Source: a virus
Virus record (IMG/VR): IMGVR_UViG_3300050821_004348
Span: 1-55,656 of that record
Direction: 5' to 3' (one strand)
DNA: 55,656 nucleotides
In this document: in pieces, positions 8,034 to 15,837 of the stretch
Numbering within the stretch: position 1 is the first letter of the stretch
Layout of the letters: each line of letters begins with the position of its first letter
Made by a program: the position numbers and the translations under genes
Notes under the pieces: model-generated
Seen by the model: the letters and a program-made list of their open reading frames with translations, nothing else
The model's database searches: none
What the model was told of the DNA's origin: nothing

Positions 8034-8458
8034 GAGGTTATGTAATCACATACCTTTATCCCGTGTCTCCTTGCTTTGTCAATCATATCTTTGGTGCCCT
8101 TAGATTTACCATCCCAGAAGGCAATGCAAAGAGCCTCTTCACCTGCTCCCTCTTCACCTAGTACATAGTCAGCCATTTCTGCGTTACGACGAGGCCCAGC
8201 GGCTCTTCCGTATTTCTTCCAATTGGCGGGGAACTTTTTGAATGCCACCACTCTACTCTCAACTATAACGTCACTATCTATCCAGTCGTCCCAACTTTTA
8301 GAGCAGAACCAATCCCACGCCATTTTATCCGCACCCGTGGGGCAGTCACCCGTAATCAACTCAAAGTTGAGATGTGGAGTGACTATTTTCTCCAACATCT
8401 CTTCTAATAGGGCTTTGTTCTTGTAGTCTCTGCTGCCACACACGATAATCTTTTTCAT
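8030..8458 (-). CDS. YspA/YpsA-related SLOG family protein (DUF2493-like)
   Basis: A 142-residue Rossmann-like protein of the SLOG superfamily. It starts MKKIIVCGSRDY and has GDCPTGADKMAWDW, then FPANWKKYGRAAGPRRNAEM and AFWDGKSKGTKDMIDKA. Those four blocks are the nucleotide-binding hallmarks of DUF2493/YspA proteins, which are common in phages and thought to bind nucleotides or their derivatives. The exact ligand is unknown. In this genome a role near nucleotide-derivative metabolism is possible. Confidence 0.85.
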   Translation of the reverse strand: MKKIIVCGSRDYKNKALLEEMLEKIVTPHLNFELITGDCPTGADKMAWDWFCSKSWDDWIDSDVIVESRVVAFKKFPANWKKYGRAAGPRRNAEMADYVLGEEGAGEEALCIAFWDGKSKGTKDMIDKARRHGIKVCDYITS

Positions 8459-8700
8459 TCTTCGTCTCCTGCTTTATTCTTTGCCGCGAGTGCCTCTCTT
8501 GGAATGTTGTAGTAGTTATAGTAACAATTGGCTCCTTCATACGTCCAGCACGGAAACCCTGCTTCTCTATCTACGTGAGTGATACCAGCAGCACGAATTG
8601 TTTCTCCTACTAATCGGTCTGCGATGGCGAGCATCGCGTTAGCGTGCCTTCGAATATCCGCTGCCATCTGCATCGCCGCATCAAAGTCTCCGAGAGTCAT
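8455..8700 (-). CDS. uncharacterised 81-residue protein
   Basis: Starting at MTLGDFDAAMQM (8700), where ATG overlaps the stop of the preceding gene as ATGA. The N-terminal half is a helix pair (AADIRRHANAMLAIADRLV), and the C-terminal half is aromatic-rich (CWTYEGANCYYNYYN). No known family recognised. The start upstream at 8745 would overlap the previous gene by 49 bp and is less likely. Confidence 0.5.
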   Translation of the reverse strand: MTLGDFDAAMQMAADIRRHANAMLAIADRLVGETIRAAGITHVDREAGFPCWTYEGANCYYNYYNIPREALAAKNKAGDEE

Positions 8701-9035
8701 TCTCTTTCTCCTATTCTCCACCATTTCCATCGTCCGTCTTTCCAACCACCGATAATCACCCCCATCCTTCTAAGTTCATTCTGGGCGTTCTGCAAACGTG
8801 AGAGGCGGAAGAGGTGTCCGTCACTCTTTATCCATTCACGCATAGCGATGGAATCGGCTATGCCTCCATTCTCATCTAAGTACTGGAGGGTGAGCTGTTC
8901 ATAATCCCCTTGCGTACATTCTTCTCTAGTCTTTTCTATTACTGGAGGATTGACAGGAGTTTCTTCATACTTTATACAGGGATACCAAATCTGGTCTTCT
9001 GTATAAGGACAGAGGTTAGAGGCGAGGAAGTGCAT
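8697..9035 (-). CDS. possible winged-helix protein
   Basis: A 112-residue protein. Residues 45-112 (LTLQYLDENGGIADSIAMR ... LQNAQNELRRMGVIIG ... WKWWRIGERE) have the helix-helix-helix-beta-wing outline of a winged-helix domain, with a Trp-rich wing. The first 35 residues hold CPYTEDQIWYPCIKY. Likely DNA- or RNA-binding, but only by pattern. Confidence 0.45.
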   Translation of the reverse strand: MHFLASNLCPYTEDQIWYPCIKYEETPVNPPVIEKTREECTQGDYEQLTLQYLDENGGIADSIAMREWIKSDGHLFRLSRLQNAQNELRRMGVIIGGWKDGRWKWWRIGERE

Positions 9036-9086
9036 TGGAAAGTCTCCTAAAAGGAAAGGAGCATCCGTGCTCCTAAGTTTGAAATA

Positions 9087-9563
9087 TCACTTACCAGGAA
9101 GGGATTTCAGTTCACTCTCTCCTGGTGCCTCATAATCCTCTGTCGTCGCAGGGTAGGCATCATAATCGTCAAGGGGAATCATACAAGACTCGTTCGCACA
9201 CCAGTAATACCATCCAACACATCCAGCGGTTGGACAATAATAGCACCAGCAGTGATGAGCATTACAATATTTCCGTTGCGAATAGCGGAAGTTCGCAGCA
9301 CGGAACTTGTAGTGCCCATTGTTCATCCGTATGCCGTTATGATTGTGATGACCAGGATGGCTGCCTGGATGGTGCCCAGGATGATGGTGTCCGGGATTAT
9401 GACTAGGGTGATGTCCGGGGTGTTGGTGACCAGGATGTCCGTGTCCTGGATGACCGCCTCCAGGGTGCCCGTGTCCACCGCTTGAATGTCCACCTGGATG
9501 ACCAGCTAGAACTAGACCGAAAGGAACCAGGGTCGCCAGCGTCGTTGCCAGAAAGAACTTCAT
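9087..9563 (-). CDS. secreted His/Gly/Pro-rich protein with Cys-rich C-terminus
   Basis: A 158-residue protein with a signal peptide (MKFFLATTLATLVPFGLVLA) cleaved about residue 20. Residues 21-78 are a low-complexity run of HPGH-type repeats with more than 20 His residues. The C-terminal domain has CNAHHCWCYYCP and CANESC, then an acidic tail (DDYDAYPATTEDYEAP). The composition strongly suggests extracellular or periplasmic metal binding. No phage function is known to me for this layout, and the gene looks acquired from a host. Confidence 0.6.
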   Translation of the reverse strand: MKFFLATTLATLVPFGLVLAGHPGGHSSGGHGHPGGGHPGHGHPGHQHPGHHPSHNPGHHHPGHHPGSHPGHHNHNGIRMNNGHYKFRAANFRYSQRKYCNAHHCWCYYCPTAGCVGWYYWCANESCMIPLDDYDAYPATTEDYEAPGESELKSLPGK

Positions 9564-9595
9564 ACAAAACTCCTAAAGATTAGAAACAGAAAACT

Positions 9596-9829
9596 TTAAT
9601 AATCAACAAGACTTCCGTCTTTAAATTCAAAAAAGATTTCCTTTAAAAGCAATTCCTTCATATCTTCTATTTCCATCATTTTCTTTGTATATCTATTGCA
9701 GAGGAAGAGATATTGCCATTGAGGTGGGGTTCCTTCTTTCAGTTCGTGGTCTTCGTTCTCTCCCTCTCGCACCACGTAAAGGATACCACACTTGTCATAG
9801 GCTTCTGTGATTATTTCTAAGTGGGTCAT
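9596..9829 (-). CDS. uncharacterised acidic 77-residue protein
   Basis: A small acidic protein (MTHLEIITEAYDKCGILYVV...) with a central YLFLCNRYTKKMMEIE segment and no recognised motif. Its ATG overlaps the stop of the preceding 58-residue gene as ATGA, which supports both starts. Confidence 0.45.
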   Translation of the reverse strand: MTHLEIITEAYDKCGILYVVREGENEDHELKEGTPPQWQYLFLCNRYTKKMMEIEDMKELLLKEIFFEFKDGSLVDY

Positions 9830-10002
9830 TTCTTCTTCTTTCTAAGTAATCTCTTATATGCCTGATACATCTTTTCTTTACTTAGTAGCCTCGCCCAGTC
9901 CATCTTTGATTCCATTTGCTCTTCTGAGATTTTACCTTCCAAATTCAATTGGGAATAATGGTCTAATAATCTCCCCAACATATAATCTGTAGATTCACTC
10001 AT
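9826..10002 (-). CDS. 58-residue helical protein
   Basis: A short frame with AAGGAATAAG before ATG 10002 and an ATGA overlap with the next gene. The product (MSESTDYMLGRLLDHYSQL...) is helical and ends with a basic run, RLLRKKKK. Stop of the upstream gene and this ATG are separated by one base. Function unknown. Confidence 0.5.
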   Translation of the reverse strand: MSESTDYMLGRLLDHYSQLNLEGKISEEQMESKMDWARLLSKEKMYQAYKRLLRKKKK

Positions 10003-10003
10003 C

Positions 10004-10201
10004 TTATTCCTTCTCTATGGTGATGGTGTACTGCTCGCCAACTTCGTAAGAAGAACGTATCTCATTAGTTCTAATTACAAAACACCAGTCTCCATCACCG
10101 AGAATCTCCTCCAAGGCAACCATACAGGAAGCTTCTACACCATCCTCATCCGTTGCTGTGTTGGATACAACGGAAACGATTTTACATGATTTTTGAATCA
10201 T
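10004..10201 (-). CDS. uncharacterised 65-residue beta-rich protein
   Basis: A short, probably beta-stranded protein (KIVSVVSNTATDEDG ... WCFVIRTNEI ... YTITIEKE). ATGA overlap with the polymerase stop codon ties its translation to the polymerase gene. No family recognised. Confidence 0.45.
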   Translation of the reverse strand: MIQKSCKIVSVVSNTATDEDGVEASCMVALEEILGDGDWCFVIRTNEIRSSYEVGEQYTITIEKE

Positions 10202-11649
10202 ATTGGTTCACCCTTCTTTGTGCTCCATACCCCGCCCCTATTTATTATCGGTTTCTTGTCGTGCCAGTTTTGGCTACTCGCTTCCATTTCTATCACTAAT
10301 GGAGCAGCTATCCATCCCCAAAATTGCCTTACTTTTCGTGTCATTATCCTTTCACAAGCATCACACACTGCTTGAAATTCTTCCGGCACTACGTCTATCA
10401 ACATCGAATCATGGATTTGTGCAACTATCTTACTCTTCATCTCTTTCTTATTTAGCCACTTCTGTAGTTCTGTTAAGCACCATAGAAGAATATGAAAAGC
10501 ACTTCCTTGGGCAGGATAATTAGTGACAGCATTCTTTTGGTAGATTCCTTGGATGCGAAATCCAGTGGGGAGATCAAAATACCCTTGGGACTGATAAAGT
10601 TTCCACTGCTTTGTTCTCCAGGCGTCATAAACTGGGAAACGACGTCCCCAGAAGTCCTTTTCTACTTTGTAAACATGATATTCAAACGTTCCTGGTTGAG
10701 GAGAACCTTGAGGGTCACATTTCCCTAATTCTTTTATCCCTTTCTCATAGAGATGTTCTTTAAGAGACTTTCCATCTTTAGTCACTAATTTCGCAGTGTC
10801 AATTGCTTTCCATAAAGCAGGAGCACACTGGAAGTAACTGGAGCCGTAGAAAGAAGGAAAGACAAAACGATTCTTGCCATAATAACGGATGTCTTTGTAT
10901 TGGTCTTTTTCCCAATCCTTAAAATCTAAGATATAGAGTTCCTCCGACATATCCCTGTGCATATCCGTCGTCGGGTCACTTACATAGGACATAAGAGTCG
11001 GGTCTAAATTAATAGAGGCGTTGACTCGAACCTCCAAGATATTAAAATCTACTTCTAGCAAGTAGTTTCCGGCAGACGGAATGAATGCTCTGCGGATAAT
11101 CTTCCCCTGGAGTTTGTTTCTCAAGGGCATATTCTGGAAATTAGGAAGTTGTGCCGAGCCACGATAAGAACGTGCCCCACCTCTTTCATCGTCACCACTA
11201 ACTAGGTTGAAAGAAGGATGCAGATATCCATTATCGTCCGTTTCTCTTTCTATGCCTTTTAGATAGGTGCCTCTTACTTTTTCTAGTTTGGCGAGTTGGA
11301 GGTATTTGGAGATGAAAGGAAGGGGAACGGTCTTTAAGTGCCCTTCGTCGGCACTGGGTTTGCCGCCCTTTGTAAAGGCACTAGCAGGGTATCTAAGCCT
11401 GTTGAAAAGTAACTCGGCTAGTTGTGGTCGGCTGGTTAAATTTGCCTGCTCTTTGTATTCATTTTGCCACTTTCCCCATAACTCATCCTTTTTCAACTCT
11501 TCAACTATCTTTTTCTCTCTCTGAGATACCCACTTAGTCGCTTTCTCTAAATATTCTCTATCTACTTTAATTCCGTTGTTTTCAACTTGGGCTAGAGCCA
11601 GACTTCCCTCGTGAAAGAGACGAAGGGCATCTTTTCTAGTTGCCTGCAT
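10198..11649 (-). CDS. family A DNA polymerase, polymerase domain only (split gene)
   Basis: A 483-residue protein covering thumb, palm and fingers of DNA polymerase I. Motif A is LLEVDFNILEVRV (D201), motif B is RYYGKNRFVFPSFYG (R255, K259, Y268-G269) and motif C is QIHDSM (H413, D414). The first residues (DALRLFHEGSLALAQVENNGIKVD) match the point just after the exonuclease domain in ordinary fused enzymes. The exonuclease itself is in a separate gene at 12704-13963. The enzyme should be the phage replicative polymerase. AAAAGGATTACGA precedes the ATG, which overlaps the upstream small gene by 14 bp. Confidence 0.85.
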   Translation of the reverse strand: MQATRKDALRLFHEGSLALAQVENNGIKVDREYLEKATKWVSQREKKIVEELKKDELWGKWQNEYKEQANLTSRPQLAELLFNRLRYPASAFTKGGKPSADEGHLKTVPLPFISKYLQLAKLEKVRGTYLKGIERETDDNGYLHPSFNLVSGDDERGGARSYRGSAQLPNFQNMPLRNKLQGKIIRRAFIPSAGNYLLEVDFNILEVRVNASINLDPTLMSYVSDPTTDMHRDMSEELYILDFKDWEKDQYKDIRYYGKNRFVFPSFYGSSYFQCAPALWKAIDTAKLVTKDGKSLKEHLYEKGIKELGKCDPQGSPQPGTFEYHVYKVEKDFWGRRFPVYDAWRTKQWKLYQSQGYFDLPTGFRIQGIYQKNAVTNYPAQGSAFHILLWCLTELQKWLNKKEMKSKIVAQIHDSMLIDVVPEEFQAVCDACERIMTRKVRQFWGWIAAPLVIEMEASSQNWHDKKPIINRGGVWSTKKGEPI

Positions 11650-11824
11650 TCGTAATCCTTTTATGATTCTCGTCTTGGTGTTCCCTAAGCATCACACCCA
11701 CCAACCACTTCAATTCATCTATCGTAATGTCTTCCACAAATAATATGCTTCCGTCTGTCTGTAGTTCGCAGAGTTTTCTATTACTATTTATCCAACAAGG
11801 TTGTCTAGCATATTCACTCATCAT
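11636..11824 (-). CDS. uncharacterised 62-residue protein within the polymerase split
   Basis: A short protein (MMSEYARQPCWINSNRKL...) with one helical segment, ITIDELKWLVGVMLREHQ. It is one of four small genes lying between the exonuclease and polymerase parts of the split DNA polymerase. ATGATG overlaps the stop of the upstream gene. No function recognised. Confidence 0.45.
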   Translation of the reverse strand: MMSEYARQPCWINSNRKLCELQTDGSILFVEDITIDELKWLVGVMLREHQDENHKRITNAGN

Positions 11825-12027
11825 TTCAACTCTTTACCATTCTCAGGTTGAAGGTTGGCGAAACTTTCTCTCATACTCTGTATGTATTTCATCTTTTCAT
11901 ATTCACCATTCTGCTCCCAATATTCAATTTCCTTATCAAAGTAAGCCAATAAACAGCGACGATGAATCCACATTTGGCTTTGCCATAGAAGGAAGTGGAT
12001 ACGAGTTGCTTCTGTTTGACTAGACAT
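11821..12027 (-). CDS. uncharacterised 68-residue helical protein within the polymerase split
   Basis: A small helical protein rich in aromatic and charged residues (MSSQTEATRIHFLLWQSQMW ... RCLLAYFDKEIEYWEQ). It lies one base from the preceding gene. It carries no endonuclease motif that would explain how the polymerase came to be split. Confidence 0.45.
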   Translation of the reverse strand: MSSQTEATRIHFLLWQSQMWIHRRCLLAYFDKEIEYWEQNGEYEKMKYIQSMRESFANLQPENGKELK

Positions 12028-12028
12028 T

Positions 12029-12469
12029 TTATTCTCCTAAAGATGAAGTCCACGAAGGGATCATCTTGGCTGCTAAATCATATAATCTGTCAAATAGGAC
12101 ACCGATATTCGTTGCTTCTTCCCTTCCACAGAAATGAAGACATACATTATCCTGCTCGTCAAAATGGAGGTTGGAGCAACCATCCCATTTAATAGAGCCG
12201 TGAAGGAATACCTGTGCCTCGTCAATCTTTTTAACCGGGTCTGGACTGCAATTGTACTGAGTATGATTGAAGGCGTAACCAGAGGGAGCGAGTCCTGCTG
12301 CTAAAGGTGCTATTCCATCCCATTCTTCCTCTCCAGGGTCTTTATAGAGATAGAATTCGTAAATCTTCAAATCCATCCAGTATTCATAGGCTTCCGCTAC
12401 ACAGCAGTATCCAATGTCTTTCCACGCTACATAAGATACTTCTAATACAGGAAATTGAGACTCAGTCAT
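12029..12469 (-). CDS. uncharacterised 146-residue protein within the polymerase split
   Basis: Start MTESQFPVLEV at 12469, where the ATG overlaps the upstream stop as ATGA. The protein has an N-terminal aromatic region, then HTQYNCSPDPVKKIDEAQVF, a Cys/His stretch (GCSNLHFDEQDNVCLHFCGRE) and a C-terminal helix. The Cys/His residues could bind a metal but match no named zinc motif. Not HNH, GIY-YIG or LAGLIDADG. Confidence 0.45.
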   Translation of the reverse strand: MTESQFPVLEVSYVAWKDIGYCCVAEAYEYWMDLKIYEFYLYKDPGEEEWDGIAPLAAGLAPSGYAFNHTQYNCSPDPVKKIDEAQVFLHGSIKWDGCSNLHFDEQDNVCLHFCGREEATNIGVLFDRLYDLAAKMIPSWTSSLGE

Positions 12470-12714
12470 TTCTGTTTCCTTTTCCATTCTTCATATTGTA
12501 GATGAGCCTGCTCTTCTTCAGTTATACAGCGGATGCGGACTTCTTTGTGCGAGTATCCGTAGTCTCCGCCACCGAGGACTTCATAAGGCATACCTACCTT
12601 CCCCATCATGTCAATCATTACCAGTCTGTCTTTCCACTGCTTCTGTATATCCTGTAAGATTGATAGTAATTCACTAAGCATCATCCTCTTAGTCGCCATC
12701 TCTTTAATCTCCAT
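12466..12714 (-). CDS. uncharacterised 82-residue helical protein within the polymerase split
   Basis: A helical, basic protein (MEIKEMATKRMMLSELLSIL). GAGGTGG upstream supports the ATG at 12714, which overlaps the end of the UDG-exonuclease gene by 11 bp. An internal start at MATKRMM is possible. The HKEVRIRCITEEEQ segment resembles a short C-terminal phage motif but no family can be named. Confidence 0.45.
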   Translation of the reverse strand: MEIKEMATKRMMLSELLSILQDIQKQWKDRLVMIDMMGKVGMPYEVLGGGDYGYSHKEVRIRCITEEEQAHLQYEEWKRKQK

Positions 12715-13963
12715 CTAACCACCTCTCCAAATCTAAACCTAAATTCTTAGATTGCACTTTCGCTAATTTGAATTCGAGTAAAGAATCCATTGCACAATAA
12801 GAAAGAATCGACTCTAGGTTCGCCTCCCTTATCCTATTCCTTCCATACCCTCCACCATCCTTTGCCTTCAAATAAGGCTTGATACTATCATCATAACTCT
12901 GCTGTCCTAAAAGGACGAAGGATTGGAATTTGACGGAGGAAATCTCTGGTCTGTTATCTCCAATATGAGCCGCCTCACATACATCCCATATCCAGTTATT
13001 CACTGGTCGACCGAATCTCTCTAACACGAAGCGATTCTCGAACTTAGAATTTGCTCCTATCTTCGGTACTCCTGAGAAGAGGAACTCCTTCGTCGCCTCT
13101 ATCGTCTCGCCTATCCACGGATAGGCGAAAGTGACCAAGCCATTGGATAGGGAGCAAGAGAAGATATCCAACTTGTATCCGTTCTTCTGTTCTGGCTTCA
13201 ATCCTTCTGTTTCAAAGTCAAAAGCAGTGGGCTTATTCATACTTATGACTTCTCTAATCATATGGGCGGCTTGAGCAGGATAGAGAATCACCTTGCACTG
13301 CTGTTTCCAGTCGGGGACTTCTTTCCAAGGTCTTTCTATCCTCTTACAAGCCTCTTCTAAATGTTGATTGAAGTAAAGTTCTAAGATGGGGTCTAGTCTC
13401 CCTTTCCTGTCTTCACTCCTCTTAACGTGGGACGGATGGAAGGTTGGAGTTACCCAGGCGTTGATTTGTTGTGATGGAATCCTCCATCCCGCCCACCTAC
13501 TAATACTTCCAACTTTATCCTTCCATAACCAAGTCATCACGCTCTTTACAGCCGCATCACCTAACAGGATGATGAGCTTCGGTTTCAATTCTTGAATGTG
13601 GTTGATTACTTTTGGTCGGCAAAACGTGATTTCTCGTTCCGTGGGCTTTCTGTTCTTTGGAGGACGACATGAAAGTGAATTCGTTATCCAACAATCTTCT
13701 CTTAGGTCTATGCCTTGACGAGAGAGACAAGTTTGGAGGTATTGTCCTGCTTTACCGACGAAGGGACGATTCTGAGAATCCTCTGTCGCTCCACTGGCTT
13801 CACCGACGATGAGGATTTCTTTCTTGCCGTTGCCAGAGAGGGGCATCCGTGGGGAGAGGCAACCGAGGTCTAATTTGCAAGCGGCACACTGAGGGACGAG
13901 ACCAATGGGCTTCCTACTCGTAACTTCACTCGGGGTGAAGAAGGCTCTTCGTTCTTTGGGCAC
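12704..13963 (-). CDS. uracil-DNA glycosylase (family 4-like) fused to DnaQ-type 3'-5' exonuclease
   Basis: A 419-residue two-domain protein. Residues about 20-205 are a UDG: CAAC (C26, C29), GEASGATED (54-62), the NSLSCRPP block (C99), C115 and FHPS (H176). The four cysteines are spaced like the iron-sulfur ligands of family 4/5 UDGs. Residues about 225-410 are the proofreading exonuclease of a family A polymerase: Exo I DFETEG (249-254), Exo II NSKFEN (305-310) and Exo III YCAMD (389-393). It ends just where the polymerase domain would begin. It should remove uracil and proofread alongside the separate polymerase at 10198-11649. Confidence 0.85.
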   Translation of the reverse strand: MPKERRAFFTPSEVTSRKPIGLVPQCAACKLDLGCLSPRMPLSGNGKKEILIVGEASGATEDSQNRPFVGKAGQYLQTCLSRQGIDLREDCWITNSLSCRPPKNRKPTEREITFCRPKVINHIQELKPKLIILLGDAAVKSVMTWLWKDKVGSISRWAGWRIPSQQINAWVTPTFHPSHVKRSEDRKGRLDPILELYFNQHLEEACKRIERPWKEVPDWKQQCKVILYPAQAAHMIREVISMNKPTAFDFETEGLKPEQKNGYKLDIFSCSLSNGLVTFAYPWIGETIEATKEFLFSGVPKIGANSKFENRFVLERFGRPVNNWIWDVCEAAHIGDNRPEISSVKFQSFVLLGQQSYDDSIKPYLKAKDGGGYGRNRIREANLESILSYCAMDSLLEFKLAKVQSKNLGLDLERWLDGD

Positions 13964-13966
13964 ATA

Positions 13967-14200
13967 TCACTCCTCTTCTACTCCACCGCTCATAACTTCA
14001 GTAACATACTGAACACAGATAGAAATGACTTGGCGGTCTTTAGCGTATATCTTATTCCTGCGGCGTGCCTCATTCTGTGCCCAGTCCCAGGCTTCATTCA
14101 AATTCTTAGAAACTCTATCACACATAAAGTCACATCCTATCGTTTCATGGAAGAAATGTGCAACATAACAAGAACCAGTGGGAGGTATGGTGTCATTCAT
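13967..14200 (-). CDS. uncharacterised 77-residue protein
   Basis: Start MNDTIPPTGSCYVA at 14200 is supported by GAGGAGTGATAAAG upstream; this SD lies inside the end of the preceding gene. The protein has a His/Cys-containing N-terminus (AHFFHETIGCDFMCD) and a helical middle (LNEAWDWAQNEARRRNK). No known domain. Confidence 0.5.
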   Translation of the reverse strand: MNDTIPPTGSCYVAHFFHETIGCDFMCDRVSKNLNEAWDWAQNEARRRNKIYAKDRQVISICVQYVTEVMSGGVEEE

Positions 14201-14205
14201 CTTTA

Positions 14206-14703
14206 TCACTCCTCTGTAGTCCATTCTCTTTGTTCTACAGGATTGCCATTAGCGAAGTACGTGTCATTTTGAATCCATAAGCCACAATCGCAACATCTTA
14301 TGCAATAACTTTGATAGGACAGACTCTCTCCAAATAGTTTGTGATGTTTTCGTTTATGAGGACACTTGCTCTGTAATTCCTGAATCAGTTTTGCAGTAAT
14401 AGATTGAGTCCGCCTCAACCTATCCATCTTCTTTTGAATTTCATCTCTATCATACTCCTCTAACTTCTTAAGTTCTGTATTCAATTTCTCAGCGACGTAA
14501 TCTGCAAATTCTTTGGCTTTCGTATAATGAGGAAAGAAATTAAATTCTTTTCCATCTTTGAGGCGGACGACTACACGAGTGGTGGATTGGCTCGTCATAT
14601 AAACCTGCCCAACCGATTCTGGGTCTATATAGACTTGCTCCTCCATAGCGTGGAGGCCATAAGGACTCTCCCTCCAGTCTGCATCTGTGATATGGATAAG
14701 CAT
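14206..14703 (-). CDS. uncharacterised protein with C-terminal zinc-ribbon-like motif
   Basis: A 165-residue protein. A beta-rich N-terminal half (VVVRLKDGKEFNFFPHYTKA) is followed by a charged helix (KLNTELKKLEEYDRDEIQKK) and a C-terminal Cys/His cluster CPHKRKHHK ... CIRCCDCG that looks like a zinc ribbon. AAGGGG precedes the ATG, immediately after the end of the Thg1-like reading frame. Confidence 0.5.
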   Translation of the reverse strand: MLIHITDADWRESPYGLHAMEEQVYIDPESVGQVYMTSQSTTRVVVRLKDGKEFNFFPHYTKAKEFADYVAEKLNTELKKLEEYDRDEIQKKMDRLRRTQSITAKLIQELQSKCPHKRKHHKLFGESLSYQSYCIRCCDCGLWIQNDTYFANGNPVEQREWTTEE

Positions 14704-14712
14704 TATTCCCCT

Positions 14713-15524
14713 TTATGCTGTCTTCGGTTCGTGTCCATAGTAAATGACGAAGGGACGATTGATGATAGTAGAAAAGACTGGCATATCTATAGGCACACAC
14801 TCCGTCCTCTCCACCATTAGATTGGGGTCACTCCTTGCCTCGTGTTTCTCTGGTAGTGTATCTAACTCTTCCGTTGTGAACTTACGAGCAGATTTCTTTG
14901 AATATAAGTTCCCCGTTTGAAGAAAGTAGGATAGTTATTCCAATTAATCTTCCTCTCCATAAGCATATCCAACATCTCACCAGTATGCTTGTTATGGAGT
15001 TCTTTGTGGGAATAGACACTTTGAGCAGCCATAGAAATACTATTCTTCGTCGCATCCCATTCCCTCCACAGAAAGCAGTTGGCTCCTTCTTCTAGTGTTG
15101 GAACGTTCCAGACACGAGCATCAAAGTGGGGGAGCTTTTCTTGGAGGGCACTCACACCCCTGTCAAAGTAAAATGGTAATTCACAAAAGAACAGAACCGA
15201 AGCCATCCCTGCTAAAACCGATTCCATCTTCTGGATGCGACCATTGAAGAAGATTTCACTTTTAGAATTATCACTATACCAAGTAAGAGTGATTTCATCA
15301 CTCTGGGTGTAGCCCATACAAGCATTCGTTTCCTTGACAAGATACTTAGTTAGTCTAATCATAGACATAGCAAATCGTTCGTCATAAGGACGATTCATAT
15401 CTTTGGTGAACTTAGAGAATGAGCGTCCATCCAATCTTGCCATTGCTGGAATGAGAGGAAGTAGCTTTCGTCCTGCTACTTCCATTTCATAAGCCTTCAC
15501 CCTATCCCCGAGAGCGTCATTCAT
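14713..15524 (-). CDS. tRNA-His guanylyltransferase (Thg1-like), with an apparent -1 frameshift
   Basis: A Thg1-family 3'-5' nucleotide-adding enzyme. MARLDGRSFSKFTKDM (D32) and TQSDEITLTW (D76, E77) carry the metal-binding residues, and FFNGRIQKMESVLA follows as in phage and bacterial members. Frame 0 stops at 14862 after RGTYIQR. The sequence KSARKFTTEELDTLPEKH then continues in the -1 frame to a TAA at 14713, with the family's usual C-terminal block. One extra A in the AAA at the junction would restore a 270-residue protein. It is either one missing base, a real frameshift, or frameshifting. The enzyme would add G-1 to tRNA-His or repair tRNA 5' ends. Confidence 0.8.
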
Positions 15525-15534
15525 CTTTCATCTC

Positions 15535-15837
15535 CTACTCTACAGAAAAAGTGAATCTTGCTTCGTATTGGTCATACTTGACTATCCAACCCACTTTTCG
15601 GTAAATATCTTCCACATCCAACCAATGATTGTTGTAGATTTCTTCACTAGAGGAGAGAGGCATCTTTTCCAGAATCCTATTCACTACTTCCTTAGCTGTA
15701 AATGATGACGACGAATTGGAGAAGTTTTCTGATATCAGTTTATTAAAAGATTTAATCACAGCGTCTGGTATTGTGCTCTCCTTCATCCCCAACACTTGGG
15801 CAGGATTGATGGGTTGGACATTTCTGGCGTTACTCAT
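15535..15837 (-). CDS. conserved small phage protein (IP..VI.SFN type)
   Basis: A 100-residue protein starting MSNARNVQPINPAQVLGMK at 15837, where its ATG overlaps the clamp stop codon. The pattern IPDAVIKSFNKLISENF is found in unnamed phage proteins near replication genes. C-terminal KVGWIVKYDQYEARFTF looks like a beta hairpin. The longer start at 15867 would overlap the clamp gene by 38 bp and lacks a clear SD. Confidence 0.55.
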   Translation of the reverse strand: MSNARNVQPINPAQVLGMKESTIPDAVIKSFNKLISENFSNSSSSFTAKEVVNRILEKMPLSSSEEIYNNHWLDVEDIYRKVGWIVKYDQYEARFTFSVE

